The notes: generated from the letters alone by a model not told the origin. 64,000 nt of DNA from Halisarca cf. caerulea (GCA_963170055.1 CAUJGJ010000137.1:1-64000); one strand, 5' to 3'. Numbered from the stretch's first letter, positions 39,940 through 53,394 are shown. Program-made: numbers and translations.

Positions 39940-40922
39940 CAAAGTGGTTGATAGAGCTTTTACAAACCACTTCTTTCCTTTGATCTATCCACTCACCATG
40001 ACACAAACATAATAATATATATCATGTGAAGTTTAAGTATATATAATATTATGTGTATGATTAAAAGTACATGTGCTGTAAGGTACGTACCATGTGTGCT
40101 GCAAGAACTTATTTATTATTTGTATATTTACATGCACTGTGGTATAATATTTCATAATTTTTTATGGTACATGCAATAATATATGTACCGATTCCCAGAA
40201 AATTAGATGCAATTTTTTTCAAGAATGCATGAGGAAGTTCAGGTGATATTCAGTAGTGTGGTCAATTGGAAATTATTTGAGATTTGCAAACTTTAAGGTT
40301 AAATTAGTTTGGTATATGAAGTTCAGCAATGATAATTTTCCGACAAATATTGAATTCTATGAAAATAATAATTGTATTTTGGTCAATATTGCATATTATA
40401 CTGTTTTTGGTACAGTTGATCATGAGAATTCCTGTGGAACCTCTAAATATAAAGGGCACTTTGTGGGTATCATAAATTCAACTGATTTGCTCTTTGTATA
40501 AAGAGGTTTTCCTTTTTGGGAGGTTCAGGATGTATTGTAGGATCATAAGTTGTGTCCTTTGGGTTATTATACATGTCCTTATTTGCATGGGAGAGTCCAC
40601 TATCACTGCATGCATGCATGTACTAAAAATGGGTACATAGCACATGATCAACAAGACAAAGGGTGTGAAGGAAAGATTGATGCATGGATTAGTGCATGTA
40701 ACTGCCAAGGGATGTCACCATGTGTACATGCATGTTAATAGACACATATGAAAGATGAAATTTTGCAGCTATACTGCATATTGCAAGTGCTAATGGTATC
40801 ATAACTTTGGAGAAAGAAAAGTGTTAAAAATCATTGCTTATAGTAAAGCGACATTCTACATACATAATATTTAGTACAAAAATATACAATTCAAGTCTTA
40901 TAATATGAACATATAAGGATTT

Positions 40923-43900
40923 TCATTTGAGTGAAACACGTGTCTGAGTGAAGTATGTGTCTTCAATCGATTCCCGTAATAAGCTTCTCAGGCTGTTCAA
41001 GACGTTGGGTGGAGAACGCACTAGTGTATCATTGAAGTAGCGAATGAGGTGTCGAGGATGTCCACATGCCTCCAACAGCTCAGCCAAATGGTCTGCTATT
41101 CTCTCTGGAGGGTTGAACAGGAGTCCTGGATTTGTAATACTGTTTGATAGGAATATGTTATTACACATGACCTGCAAAGTCAGAGAAAGATGAGATAGTC
41201 TCCCTCAGAATGGAATATTGAACCATGCATAAAGAATCCATGCCACTGCGATGATTTTAAATTCCAACAATATTCTAACAATGTTCATGTGACAGGTATT
41301 AGTGCTGTATGTGTGGACTAATCAGCAAAAGAACACCATGTTACTTACTTGGAGGTTACTCGAGTAAAGTTTTGGTTCACACAAGTTTGTTGAAAGATTA
41401 CACTTGGACCAACATTCACTAAAGTTGCAGGTATCATCAGAAGTACATTTTGTCTCCTTTTGGCCTTCTAGCAATGTTAGAAGTGGTCCCTCAAAGAAGG
41501 ACTCATCCATGTCAAGAGCATAAGCTTTGAGGGAACTGTCTACTCCAAAATTACCCTCCTGCACATCACAGAGGTAGATAGTGCCATAAGGTGTGTGCTC
41601 AAATGCTTCCACCATGTCAAGCATAGAGATGGCAATCAAGGCCCGTTTCTTCCATGTTCTAGGATCCAAGGCAACATGATCCCGTAAGTCATCTGCCAAA
41701 GTGCTTTGTACAGCAAAAATGTTCCCACAAGTTCCATATACTTCAGGTACCCCTGGAATGCCTCTTAGTAATACATAGAAAACATATTCTTCTGAAGCCA
41801 ATATCCTCATGCAGGAAGCAGCTTCATGGTAAGATATCAGAGCATCAGAGTTGGCATCACATTCCAGTAAGAATTCATTAACGACATCCTTGCCTACATG
41901 CGCTTTCCCCCTCCATCCAAAGGCAACCCCTTCAATAGTGCTATTGATCACGGTAGCAAATTGGTCAAATTTAAGGAGAGAACCATGCTTGTCCTGAAGG
42001 TATTTTACCACAGGCATATTATCCTTAACAACAGAACTTTTGTATGTTCTTCTAGCTTTCAGTACTACATCCTTGCCTTTGTACTTCACCAGAAGAACAT
42101 GCGGTTTCCCTCCATGTCCTAAACACTTGCTGTATTGAACCATTTCAGAACACATGCTTTTGCAGAATGAACCTGGGACCAACCCTTTTGAATAATTGGA
42201 GCACTACAGGAAATGACATACAAATGATCAGATCACGTAATGTACACGTACACACTATCAATTAAGAATACTCATTGATTTCTGACATGTGCAATTTACA
42301 AAATCAATAGAATGGAGGGGATGGTGTGACACAATTGTGTTCATCACACACATACCCGGTATGTGACAGAAACAAACAACACAAAAGTTAAACCTGTTGG
42401 GGAGTGCACTGTATTGGAATCTTTCTGCAATGACACAGAATACCACTACCACACGGCCATTGCATATCCAGTGCAGTCTATTGCTGTGTATATTGCATAC
42501 TGAATTTAATTCTGTCAATGAAGTTTGGTATCTGTGACTGCTTGTGCCATCGGTCAGTCAAGACTCTTAACTTAAACATATCAGATTCCTCTCTTCCATG
42601 CACACACAGGTACAGATGCACAAATATACAAGAAATAGGCACTGCATGTGCTAGGATCAGCTATGTATGTGGATGGTACTGCATCTTCACTAAAATATTG
42701 GCTGTTAAGTTTGTCCTAAAGGTCAAATCTGCAAACAATCAACCAGATAAGACAAGTAATGAGCGTCCAAAACAGTTAATAGTCTTTCATCAACAAAATC
42801 TTTTCACATATCTGCATGTTATAAACTCAATTGTAGACAAGAAAACATAAATTGTAGGACACACGTCGCTAGCATTGTCATATTTAATTACATTACAGAC
42901 AATTCACCTGCTTCAGTCATGGGCAAAGTCTTCTTTTAACATACAGCGCACTGTTCTTTAATTGAATCAAATCTTACAAACTACCATACAATGCCACGCC
43001 AACAGACACAGCAGATACAAAGATGTACTGCAGACAATGGTAATCTACAAGACTTGCTTCTGTCTGTTGCAAGAACACTTTAAATATCTTGGAATTTACC
43101 GACCAAGAAGAATTTTTACAACAACACTAGCTCACTCTACCTGGACACCCAAAAGTTTGATCAGCAAATTCCAATAATAGTGTTGATTCATTATGAAACT
43201 ACAATTATATATTCTGTTCAAGTTTTGTTAATTGGAAGACTGCAGAATAAATTCCCAATCCTCCCGAATGGATGGGGAGGCTGGTCTGTGTCCAGCTGTG
43301 GTCATCCAGGGAGATGTTGCAAAAAGATCCCAAGAGAGTTTTCTGAATAATGAAAGAAGATGCGAGTGGAAACAGGGATCGTATAGATTAAGAACAACTC
43401 TTGGGAGTTGAAAGAATATGTGCTTGTAGGTGTGTATTCCTTTAATTCCCCCCAAAACTTACAATTAAGACTTTGAGTCAGGCAGAAATGTAGAAGATTA
43501 GTGGTGGTGAATTGTGTGGAGTAATTATTATGGCATTGTAATGAACTAATTATATGTTGCTATTGGTTACAGTTGTCTTGATTGAGTCTTGTCTTGTTGT
43601 ATCATAGACTGTTGAGAATTATTATAATTATTATAATATTAGAATTATAGTGATCTTTCCTATTCAGCATTGGGAACATCACAAATTGGAGACCCCAACA
43701 TGATTAGCATGGCTGCCACCATGTTGTTTAAACAATTGTTTTGATTTTCAAGATATTGCTCCCTCCAGCCTTGTTAGGGAATTATACACTTCACTTATGA
43801 AGCCTGTGTCTGAGGCCTGGTTGCTGGATATCGTTTTTCTTCACCTTGCCAGGTATACCTCTCCATGGTTTAACCATTTGCCAATGGACTTTTAACCCTG

Positions 43901-44535
43901 AGTCTGAGGCTTTCTTTTATATCATTCTTGTTTGTTGATTTAATTTGAGTAGTAATGCACACATACCAATTGTGAAAATCGCCCAAAGTTGATCTCGTAT
44001 TTGAACTGAGACGCGATGGTGACGCAGAAGTTGCAGAACTCCTCTTGTATACATCACATACCAACACATAATTTTAGTAGATTCTGAACACAGAATGACT
44101 GTTATCTCTTTATATTGTGATATTAATTTTATTGTATTGTAGTCATAAATATATATCACAATAACTTGTATGATGATTACGAGGTGGGAACTTTTTTAAT
44201 GACCTCTATTGTACGTACCTAAATCTACACATAAAATGGGAAGCAAAATTTAATATTAAAACCAGTCTGAGAGTACATATGTGGGAGGATAATACAATTA
44301 ATGTATGTATAATATGGTGAATATCATCACTTGTACTAACTGCACGTACCACTTCTCTTAGGTAAGCCAAACTTTCAGCATCATCACAAGCTGTTCCATC
44401 ACAAAGGAATCTTATGAGTCTTCTGCCCGAATTACTTACCACTGTTAACACAATCAGTATCAAGAAGGACCCACAGACCAAGAAACAACATGATCTAATA
44501 CAATTGTAGCGTTTTCGCTTTGTACAACAAATCAT
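40923..44535 (-). CDS. DIPK1: DIPK1/FAM69-type secretory-pathway kinase, copy C
   Basis: Three exons (44535-44350, 42203-41349, 41171-40923) give 429 residues. Exon 1 begins MICCTKRKRYNCIRSCCFLV, with one Cys shifted relative to the MGLC copies, followed by the anchor. The EF-hand loop DANSDALISYHE, LCDVQEGNFGV and ALDMD are intact. The stretch before the EF-hand (GVAFGWRGKAHVGKDVVNEF) differs from the other copies. A small insertion removes the usual stop codon, so the C-terminus has ten more residues (YFTQTRVSLK after ESIEDT). The frame is open and the splice sites are normal, so it is probably functional. Intron 1 is 2.1 kb and has segments in common with intron 1 of B and E. Confidence 0.9.
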
Positions 44536-44716
44536 CCTTGCAACATCAACCTATGCTTTCAGCTTCCTTGCTAAAATTCTGCTTGCTCCTCATATTATAA
44601 GGCTTTCGGTTGATGCTATAGGTCTTCTTGCCGTCTTCAGTGGATCAACCATTCATAGTAACATTGTGGTTAACATACATCAAGTGAAGTCACACATCAT
44701 TCCATGTTGAGTCTTG

Positions 44717-44805
44717 TAGTCTCACATCACCAGCCCGTTTTTCCTACTTAATTACCTCTTACCAGTAGGAGGCAAGTAGCTAGGAAAGGGGGCTGGCAAT
44801 GAGAG
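44717..44805. mobile_element. Small MITE upstream of kinase C
   Basis: This is the orthologous copy of the element at 38186: TAGTCTCACATCACCAGCCC at the left, GGGGGCTGGCAATGAGAG at the right. It starts 182 bp upstream of the ATG at 44535. Confidence 0.75.
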
Positions 44806-44829
44806 AAAAGCTTGGGCCACTGAAGGTAG

Positions 44830-45649
44830 ATGACCCATTCCCGCTAGGCCACTTATGGAGACTGATTTTGTTATGACAATAATGGCCAAAGAGTCTAATA
44901 GTTATGATGATTATGATGCTATATGCCCATTGCACTAAATTAAGTCATTTATGCTGGTGCAATTCCTGCTACTGCAGAAACCCCATGCCATAAGTAAAGC
45001 AAAGCAATTGAAAGACATTCTGCAGCCGTGAGTAGGTTACCACTCTGATGCAATGACCCAATATTGACTCTTATTCATGAAGGAAGGATGCAGTATTCAG
45101 GCACGCCTACGCCTGGTCCTATTGCATGCACCGGAATGAAAATTTGGTGTACTCTTTATACAGTTCAAATATGTATCATATTATGTATAATATTTTTATA
45201 CTATATGAATTTATAACCAACTCCACTTAAAAGTACACTGTAGGTAGCTATACTACAAAGACCTTTTGCCTATATCTTTTGCAAGCTTCTACCATTTGTG
45301 CTCTATAGCCGATTACAAATTTAATATCTCTTATAATTACACTGTATGTATGCTTGTATATTGTGATCAGCTTTATTTGCCTAATTTATATATTATGGGT
45401 ATGGAATAACATGATGCGTGTGGCTGTAAGGCACCATGCATGTGATTCTAATTATTATTATTAATAATAACATTATGTTAATTTTGTACATTTCCATGCA
45501 CTGTAGCATTTTCCATTTATTTATAGCAAAATATATTTACATCAATAATAGTAGAATATACTGATTAATTCCAGATGATTAGATATGAAGAATGGACATG
45601 GAAGCACATGCAGGTGATATCTAGCAGTCGTCAATATATACTGTACATA

Positions 45650-45650
<1 letters not shown>
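44830..45650. repeat. Segmental duplicate of 60130-60990
   Basis: Both blocks lie beyond the promoter of a kinase copy (C and E). They share ATTCTGCAG with flanking words, CTTTGCAATGTTCTAC/TTGCAAGCTTCTACC, TTTATATATTATGGGT, GGCTGTAAGGCACCATG and GCAGGTGATATCTAGCAGT. They then run into TA arrays. It is an older duplication with many indels. Confidence 0.65.
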
Positions 45651-45715
<65 letters not shown>

Positions 45716-45850
45716 TTTCTTATATATTTGAGTCTACTGGAGTTTTCGGGCAGGATGCCCTTGATTTTTTCCATGACCTAGCTAATGGTATGCGCACATG
45801 GAAGCACATGCAGGTGATATCTAGCAGTTGTCAATATATACGGTACACAC

Positions 45851-45922
<72 letters not shown>
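45601..45922. repeat. Duplicated segment, each copy ending in a (TA)n array
   Basis: The words GGAAGCACATGCAGGTGATA and TCTAGCAGTYGTCAATATAT occur at 45600 and 45799, each followed by a TA array (45651-45712 and 45851-45920). It is a local tandem duplication of about 200 bp. A third copy of the same words lies at 60955 beside the TA array at 61009. Confidence 0.8.
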
Positions 45923-45923
<1 letters not shown>

Positions 45924-46248
45924 TTCTCGGCACAAAGAGAAGTGAAGTGATCAGTGATAATGAATTAAAGTGCTATATCAACCATGATATCAGATTATCC
46001 ATCTCTTAGACTAACTGTTGTTGGTCCATGTAACGCAACACTCTTGGGGTCTCCCCTTATATTGGAAGTAATGTATCAGTCAACACAGGCATTACATCAA
46101 AGATGCAGTCCTTACAAACTTTATATGTGACAAAACTTTATAGGAGACAGATTGAAACTCCTACATGATGCCCTGAGTTTGCTACATAATGCCTTCACCA
46201 TGACCAAGTTCTATACATCCTGAGGATGGCACGTGGTTTACAGCTAGT

Positions 46249-46996
46249 TTGCTTGAAGACTTTAACACCATTCAAAGAACTCTCTTGGAAGGTAATTGCA
46301 ACATACAGCTCAATGATGATTCCTGGATGCAGACAGCATTGTCCATCAGTGCGGTAGGCCTGGGAATTCATAGTACAGCTAAGCTAACACCATCTGCTTA
46401 CTTAGCCTCAGCTGCTGGTTGTGCTACAATTCTACAGAATCTTCTGCCTGATATCGATGTGATCCATTACCCATTGCAGCCACTATACAGCATGCAGACA
46501 TAAATATTTGGCAGAAGATATCCACAGAATCACCAACCTCTGAGGACAATGCTACAAAATAAAAATGTGGGACACTCCAGTGAGAGAAGCAATTAATTTT
46601 GAACAACATCCTTCTCAGAAGAGACCAAAAATCAAAGCCATGCAGACTGTTGACTTCCAAGTAGAAGGAGTCTGGGGCTCCTCCCCCTATCTCAACAGTT
46701 GTCTTAAGCTTGACTGGATGATAAGACAATCCGTGTTGCAGTTGGCTTACGACTTGGTACCCCATTGTGTGTTCCTCCCCCCTGCTAACACTACGGTGAG
46801 CAGGTGGACCAGTCAGCCACACATGGACTTAATTGTATACAGATTCAGGGACATATTCTACGACATGCTGATCATGAACTCAACCAGTTTATCCACAGAA
46901 TTAATCCTTGAGTCTATCAAAGTTCCTAGCATATTGGAGTCTCAAGGCTTATCCCACAGACATCACTGCACACCTGATGGTATGTGTGTTGTATGA
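46249..46996 (+). pseudogene. Retrotransposon ORF relic (same lineage as 28213)
   Basis: In changing frames I read SISAVGLGIHSTAKLTPSAY followed by LASAAGCATILQNLLP. After shifts come AVGLRLGTPLCVP and QSATHGLNCIQIQGH, then IKVPSILESQGLSHR. This is the order expected for the thumb-to-C-terminal part of the RT protein also seen at 28213-30670. It breaks off at about 46990, before the PW...LVWDVT segment. Several stops and frameshifts; inactive. Confidence 0.7.
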
Positions 46997-47020
46997 CAAT
47001 GATTGTTGATTTTGAATATA

Positions 47021-47193
47021 CAGTGGAACCTGTCTATTGTGGTCACCATTGGGGTGAAATTTTTTGGCTGTTATAGACAGGTGGCTGCTTTAATGAGGTA
47101 GAATACCATACATTACTGCAGATTTGGAGAAGAATTAGTGGCTGGTATAGACAGGTGACTGCATTACACAGTGACCACAATAGACAGGTTCCA

Positions 47194-47196
<3 letters not shown>
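47021..47196. mobile_element. MITE with Tc1/mariner-type ends and TA duplication
   Basis: CAGTGGAACCTGTCTATTGT at the left and ACAATAGACAGGTTCCACTG at the right are perfect inverted repeats, extending to GGTCAC/GTGACC. A TA lies directly outside each end. The interior repeats TATAGACAGGTG. There is no transposase. A TA array follows directly (47197-47243). Confidence 0.88.

Positions 47197-47243
<47 letters not shown>
47197..47243. repeat. (TA)n microsatellite
   Basis: A pure TA run begins at the target duplication of the MITE at 47021. Confidence 0.95.
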
Positions 47244-47246
<3 letters not shown>

Positions 47247-48990
47247 TAATCAATATGCATAATTACATATTATTAAACAATTCGATATCTACAGTACAGA
47301 AAAGAAAAAAAATATTATTCCAAGTAAGATTACAAATAATTAGTACATAAAAGTACTTAAAACAGCTGTACAATTAATTTTTTAAATTATTACACTGATC
47401 CAGGGGCATAGCCAGAAGAAAAAGAAGGGGGGGGGGGGGTTCTGAAAGTCTTGATCATGGGCACATATATGCTGTACAAAGAATCTGATCCTCGATCACG
47501 GCACATTGTACTATATGTAGTCATTATAGTATGTCTATGGTGTCAAGACTGCATGTGGTATGCATGGGATCACCACTGAGTGGGTATAGGTAAACATTAT
47601 AGCAATGCGTGCTTGTGTCAGACAAGCTATAATGACTAAAAAGGATCAATGCAAAACATGCATGAATATAGTATTCACAGATTTTGTTGTCATATGCTCT
47701 GCAAAACCATGTGTGCATGCAGGACAGGTGTATTTATGCAGGTAAAAACTGCAACTGCATGCAGTAAGTGTTGGGATTAATTGCATCATTAAGTAGCACA
47801 TTGGTGGCTTCAGATTGATGATGGGGTGCCCTGGCAACCAGAAAACAATGGTAGCTATGCCTCTTCTGATTCCCTGACACAATCTGAGATAGGATAAAGA
47901 ATCACTTGTGTGGAATATGGTCAGCAGCAGGACAGGATGAAGAAGAGAAGTAAGAAGAACTTTTTGGGTTTTTCCTCCTAGCTTGAGTGTGCAGTGGAAG
48001 TTGTACCTGTACCTGAGAAAGGTGCTTCCATCTGGTTAACTGCATTGCCCCTGGAGGAATATGGATTTCTCCTCCACAAGCGAGATTTCCACAATGCAAT
48101 ACACCTGCATGAGATATAGCTGGCAACCAGGGAGAATGCCAAGGAACTGAGTATGTGGCATGTAAACACTTCTCTGTGGATCACTCCATGATAAACCCAT
48201 GTGGGGTTTCCCAACCCTAAGGACAAGTATGCACAGTGGATAATTGCAAGAAATCAGTAATGAATATAATACTGTATATTCATCACAATAAAACATCATG
48301 TACAATAAATCCATACTAAAGGTAACCATGCATAAGAAAACCAAAGTGATGAGATTATTGATTAAAATGATGTGATTGCAGCAGTACACTATAGAACATC
48401 ATATTATACACAATAATTGGTGAATCCCATACTCCTTTGGCACCAATACAATGTCTGCTGGTACTGGATGGCTCTAATTGCTGATCTCAGTAGAGCAAAA
48501 GATATCCTGCAGCCCATGATGGTGAGTACGGCATGCCACACTTGCTCGCAAGACTGTTGGTCAAGCATCAGAAAACTAAGGAGGTAAACACTCCATTCTC
48601 AACCTCCCTAATTCTTGCACCATACTCTCTCTTTTTGGGATTCTTGTTTTGTTTGTACAAGGTAGTTAGGTTCTTGCTCTGGTATGAAAAGGTGCTTGAG
48701 TGAAATACCCTTATGCCTCTTGTGCCATAGACCAGGAACCATAATATGCTTTGGTATCCACACAGGCCTTGCCCTCAGCATTGGTTGTGGCTATAGCTGA
48801 AAGGTTCATCACTGAGAGGTGGCAGAGCAGGTTCAATGCTCGTGTTTGTTCACACTGTCTTCAACAAGGTGACTGATAGGCCCTGTTAGTTACAACAACT
48901 GAGGGTGGATACAAATGAGTTGGAGGATGTGATTAAATTTGGTACACAAAAAATTATAAAGAAGTATGCTGGTGGCTGACAGTACATTGA
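47244..48990. other. No gene recognised
   Basis: There is a G-rich dispersed fragment near 47402-47445. Overlapping short - strand frames occur at 47900-48390, none with a known domain. The part at 48400-48900 reads like decayed coding sequence, but I cannot name a family. Confidence 0.4.
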
Positions 48991-48999
48991 CACTGCATG

Positions 49000-49310
49000 A
49001 GGTAACTAAAAGTCAAATACTTTGAGTGTGAGCTTAAAATAGTAAGGGTTGACTACATGGGAATACAGAAATTGGTAAATTAAGTAAGTGTTGCAGGGTA
49101 GTTTAGAGCAAGGACAAATGTAGTGATAGGTATATGCATGTGCGATCTGAATCAAAGTTAGTGAGGAAATGGGTTCACAAGTGTGCTTGAATTTGGCGCT
49201 TGCAATTGATAGTAATGAGTGGCTTGTTATAACTTCAATATGTGGCAAAGACTTCCATAGTGTAATGATGCGATTAGAAAAAAGTGTTTGCTGATGATGT
49301 TTTAGAATGG
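49000..49310 (-). pseudogene. LINE 3'-end relic (ORF2 tail)
   Basis: On the - strand a frame reads FSNRIITLWKSLPHIEVITS, then LLSIASAKFKHT. This matches the F-x-R-x-x-x-x-WNSLP...FK motif that closes the RT protein of Jockey/CR1-type LINEs. Only this tail remains. Confidence 0.6.
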
Positions 49311-49913
49311 TTGACTGTTAATTTATGCTGCTTGCCAAATCCAGTGTTGGATGATGCAAATCATGTGACATAGGTGTAAACGTCGAGTCTACATTGATAT
49401 CATAATATTATTATATTCACTTTCAGTCAATTCCATTTAAAAGACCCTCACAAGCTAGGCAAGAAGATGGCTGCCAATCGGACGTGAAATCGGTGTTAGG
49501 GGACCTTTTTAATGGTACATCATCCTTTCCCATAATATTGTGACAACAAAATGTACAGCATTACGCAGGTATGTTATGTCCGAAAACAGGGAGGATTGTT
49601 ACCTGCGTATGGTCTACAAATGCAATAGAAGTGGCACATGTTCTAAATGCATTCGTACAATTGCCGGCCAGCAGGAAGACTGCATGCTCCAATCAAGAAA
49701 TGTCAGACTATTCAAATTTTGCAGCTGCACTACAAAGCATGCATACAAATGTATATATTGCAAGTACAAATGTCACCATAATTTTGAAGAAAACATGATA
49801 TAGCATTATAAAAAATCATTGTTGAGTAAAAGCTATATCTTTTATAAATAATACAAAAATCTACAATTAAAGTCAAATAATATGAACATAGATTTTATTA
49901 GAGCAAAAGTCAG

Positions 49914-52900
49914 TCAAGTTTCTTTAATCGATTCACGCAGTAAGCTTCTTAGGCTGTTCAAGACGTTGGGTGGAGAACGCACTAATGTATCATTGAAGTA
50001 GCGAATGAGGTGCTGAGGATGCCCACATGTCTCCAACAGCTCATCCAAATGGTCTGCTATTCTCTTTGGAGGGTTAAACAGGAGTCCTGGATTTGCAATA
50101 CCATTTGATTGGAAAATAATATTACATATGACCTGCAAAGTCAGAGGAAAATGAGACGCGATAGTTCTCCTCAGGACACACAAAATTGAACCTTTGTTCC
50201 ACATACAAACAGAACCAATGACTGTGCATGGGATGATTTTACATTCCAACAATATTCTAACAATGTTCATGTGACAGGTATTAGTGCTGTATGTGTGGAC
50301 AAATCAGCAAACAACACCACGTACTTACTTGGAGGTTACTTGAGTAAAGTTTTGGTTCACACAAGTTTGTTGAAAGATTACACTTGGACCAACAATCACT
50401 AAAGTCACAGGCACGATCAGAAGTACACTTTGTCCTCTTATGGCCTTTTACCATTGATAATAATTTTTCCTCAAAGTAGGAAATATCCATGTCAATAGCA
50501 AAGGCTTTGAGGTAACTGTCAACTCCAAAATTGCCCTCCTGCACGTCACAGAGGTAGACAGTGCCATAAGGTGTGTGCTCAAATGCTTCCACCATGTCAA
50601 GCATAGAGATGGCAATCAAAGCCCGTTTCTTCCATGTTCTAGGATCCAAGGCAACATGGTCCTGTAAGTCATCTGACAAAGTGCTTTGTACAGCAAAAAT
50701 GTTCCCACAAGTTCCATATACTTCAGGCACTCCTGGAATGCCCCTCAGTAATACATAGAAAACATACTCTTCTGAAGCCAATATCCTCATGCAGGAAGCA
50801 GCTTCATGGTAAGATATCAGAGCATCAGAGTTGGCATCACATTCCAGTAAGAATTCATCAATGACATCTTTGCTTGCATATGTTCTTCCCCATCCAAACA
50901 TAACCTCTTTGATGGTGTCATTGATCATGGTAGCAATTTGGTCAAATTTAAGGAGAGAGCCATGCTTATCCTGTAGGTATTCTACCTCACGCATTTTATC
51001 CTTAACAATAAAGCTTTTATATGTTGTTTTGGCTTTCAGTACTACGTCTTTGCCTTTGTACTTCACCAAAAGAACATGTGGTGACACTCCATGTCCCAAA
51101 CACTTGCTGTAGTGGACCATTTCGGAACACATGCTTTTACAGAATGAACCTGGGACCAGCCCTTTTGAATAATTGGAGCACTGCAGGAAGATGCATGGCA
51201 TGCAAATGATCAAATTATGTAACGTGCACATACACACTAATTCTTACAAGGATGTTCATTAATTTCCAACAATTGCAATAAGATATCAATATAATAGAGG
51301 AGCTGTATAACACGATTGTGCTCACCATGTATGGTTGTGGTAGATATCGAGAAGCAATAACACAATTCTACCTGTTGAGGAGTGTACTACAATGGCAGCA
51401 AATGACTGCACACATGGCCTGTGAGATTCTTCATAAAATCTTAAGGACTTGGCCCCAAAGCTCCTATAGTTACCACTGTAACTGGCACAAAGATGTGTGC
51501 TGATTGTAAGTGGCATAATACAATATATACATACAAGTATATACATATAATATGTATTCATGAGTGAAACATATACGTAGGTTGAAACATGCACAACACA
51601 GTCACCAGGACAAAATTAAAGGAAGACAATAAAATTAATATACAGTAAAACCTGTCTATAACGACCATTCAAGGGATAAAGTAGTTGTGGTCTCTGTAGA
51701 CAGGTGGTCCTTGTATGGAGGTGCTTTAGTACAACTGAAGTGGCCATGAACCAGCCTGCTGTGGTCTCTATAGACAGGTGGTCTTCATATGATGTGAGTG
51801 GTCTTTAAGACAGTTTTTCCTGTAATCTAAGACCTAAGGAACGTCCTCAAGCACAGAGCAATGCTGCAAAGATCCCAGAATAGATACGACGTTCCCCTTG
51901 AACTGCCACAGGTAATCTCTTAATGAGGATTTGCTGAGACAACACCTCTCCTATCCAAGTTCTCAGATGTTGGACTATCTGTTTGAGGAAGAGAAGGGTT
52001 TCTGTACCAACAGTTCTGGTTGCTTCTATAGGAGACTGCATGAGGCAAAAATATACGTGGCTGGCTTTCAAATGACTGTAGTGCTGCTGTGCGAGCTTCC
52101 ACTTGATCAGCCATGGCCCAGTCCTCTCAGAAGCCAAAGTGGAATAGCAAAAGTATCATAGCAAGTGGCATCCAAGATGTGTGGAAGACCACTCCACCGT
52201 GGGAGCAGAGTTACTCCATTAGGTCACTTCCAATTGGACCAGCTGAGGGCAGAGGCTCAACCTGACATGCATGGGACTCCTAATGCAGTTAAGGACCTGT
52301 AGATAATGTCAGTGATGGACTTATTCTTGCCAGGGATGGTGGCCCTGGTTCTTGCATGTAACAGCTCAAGGTGTGCAGAGCTTTCTCATCTACAGGCATT
52401 GTTGGCATGGGTGAGGACGGCTGAAAACAACTCTCAAGTGGAGGCCAACAGAGATGGTGACAGTGTTGTCACCACTTCTGAGCCCAAGGGATGACACCAT
52501 GCAGGTGTGCATTCAGCCATGCACCCAACCCTTTGGTGGAGACACCTACAAGTCTGGCACTGGGTGCTGGGTCTGTAGCCTTCTCCGAGAAGGAGTTGAG
52601 AATAGCCTTTGTCTGGGTCATTTCCCAGGTTCTCTGATGGGCGTCAGAATTAAGGACTTGTGGATGGAGATTCCAGTATGGTTGAGCTACATAGCATTAA
52701 TGCATCCAAAGTATCATATCTAACAACCTCATAATTTTTGAAGTCCCATCGTGTGTTAGATTAGAGATATTTAACTGTTTGCTATCGAAAACATACCATA
52801 CCATCATTGATACCACAGACTAGCTGTGGTCCCATTGAGGTAAGTGTACATGTCTAAACACACATCACTTGGGAAGCTAATTTTAATATTACAAGCCAGA

Positions 52901-53206
52901 GAAATAATAGGCAGTGGTATACTCCTTGATTTAATAATAAACTTATGGGAATAATGCAATTAATAATTAAAATATGTAATAAAATGATGAATATAATTAC
53001 TTGTACCAAACTGCACGTACCACTTCTCTTAGGTAAGCCACACTTTCAGCATCACTACAATCTGTTCCTCCATGAAAGTATTTTATGGTTATTCTTTCTG
53101 AATCACTTGTCAGTACTAACACCATCAGTATCAAAAAGGACCCACAGACCAAGAAACAACATGATCTGATACACTTGTAGCATTTTTGCTTTGTACACAG
53201 ACCCAT
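49914..53206 (-). CDS. DIPK1: DIPK1/FAM69-type secretory-pathway kinase, copy D
   Basis: Three exons (53206-53021, 51180-50329, 50132-49914) give 418 residues. Exon 1 has the Cys-rich tail and anchor, but a changed luminal start (LVLTSDSERITIKYFHGG). Exon 2 begins CSNYSKGLVPGSFCKSMCSE. It keeps the EF-hand loop DANSDALISYHE, LCDVQEGNFGV and AIDMD, and the terminal Cys cluster. The C-terminus is ESIKET. The acceptor before exon 2 is TTCCTGCAG and the donor after it GTAAGT. Intron 1 (1.8 kb) is the shortest of the family and holds one MITE and a dispersed repeat. Upstream sequence matches that of copy F especially well beyond the shared MITE, which suggests D and F are close relatives. The frame is open. 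Confidence 0.9.
51641..51824. mobile_element. Decayed MITE with Tc1/mariner-type ends
   Basis: TACAGTAAAACCTGTCTATA at the left mirrors CTTTAAGACAGTTTTTCCTGTA at the right, imperfectly. The interior repeats TCTRTAGACAGGTGGTC. It is related to the element at 47021 and lies in intron 1 of kinase D. Confidence 0.65.
52490..52722. repeat. Dispersed repeat, also inverted at 62385-62742
   Basis: The shared words GTAGCCTTCTCC, GAGTTGAGAATAGC, TCTCTGATGGG, GGTTGAGCTACATAGCATTA and AAGTATCAT occur in the same order on the opposite strand at 62742-62385. Open frames over it are not recognisable, so it may be the tail of an unidentified retroelement. Confidence 0.6.
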
Positions 53207-53394
53207 CCTTCAATATCGAACCATGCTTATACAACTTCCTTAAGCTTACTAAAGTTCACCTCACTATTCTTATATAAGACTTTGGGTTGATGCTGTAGGT
53301 CTTCTTGCAGTCTTGCATTGGATCAACCATTCACAGTAATATTGTGGTTAACATACATCAAGTGAAATCACACATCATTCTCTGTAGAGTCACG

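Larger units (their letters stand above)
38270..40922. other. Intergenic DNA between kinases B and C
   Basis: No gene recognised. A fragment at 38290-38340 keeps the GACCCATTCCCACTTGGCCA motif of the TAGTCY elements. A frame at 40256-40501 is AT-rich, has a diverged counterpart near 55140-55320 and looks like paralogous noncoding sequence. Confidence 0.45.

Noticed and set aside
46424..46822. 132-codon - strand frame
   Set aside because: It is antisense to the retroelement relic at 46249-46996, which has recognisable motifs.
50573..51209. Repeated + strand frames such as MCSNASTMSSIEMA in every kinase copy
   Set aside because: They are antisense shadows of the conserved kinase exon 2.
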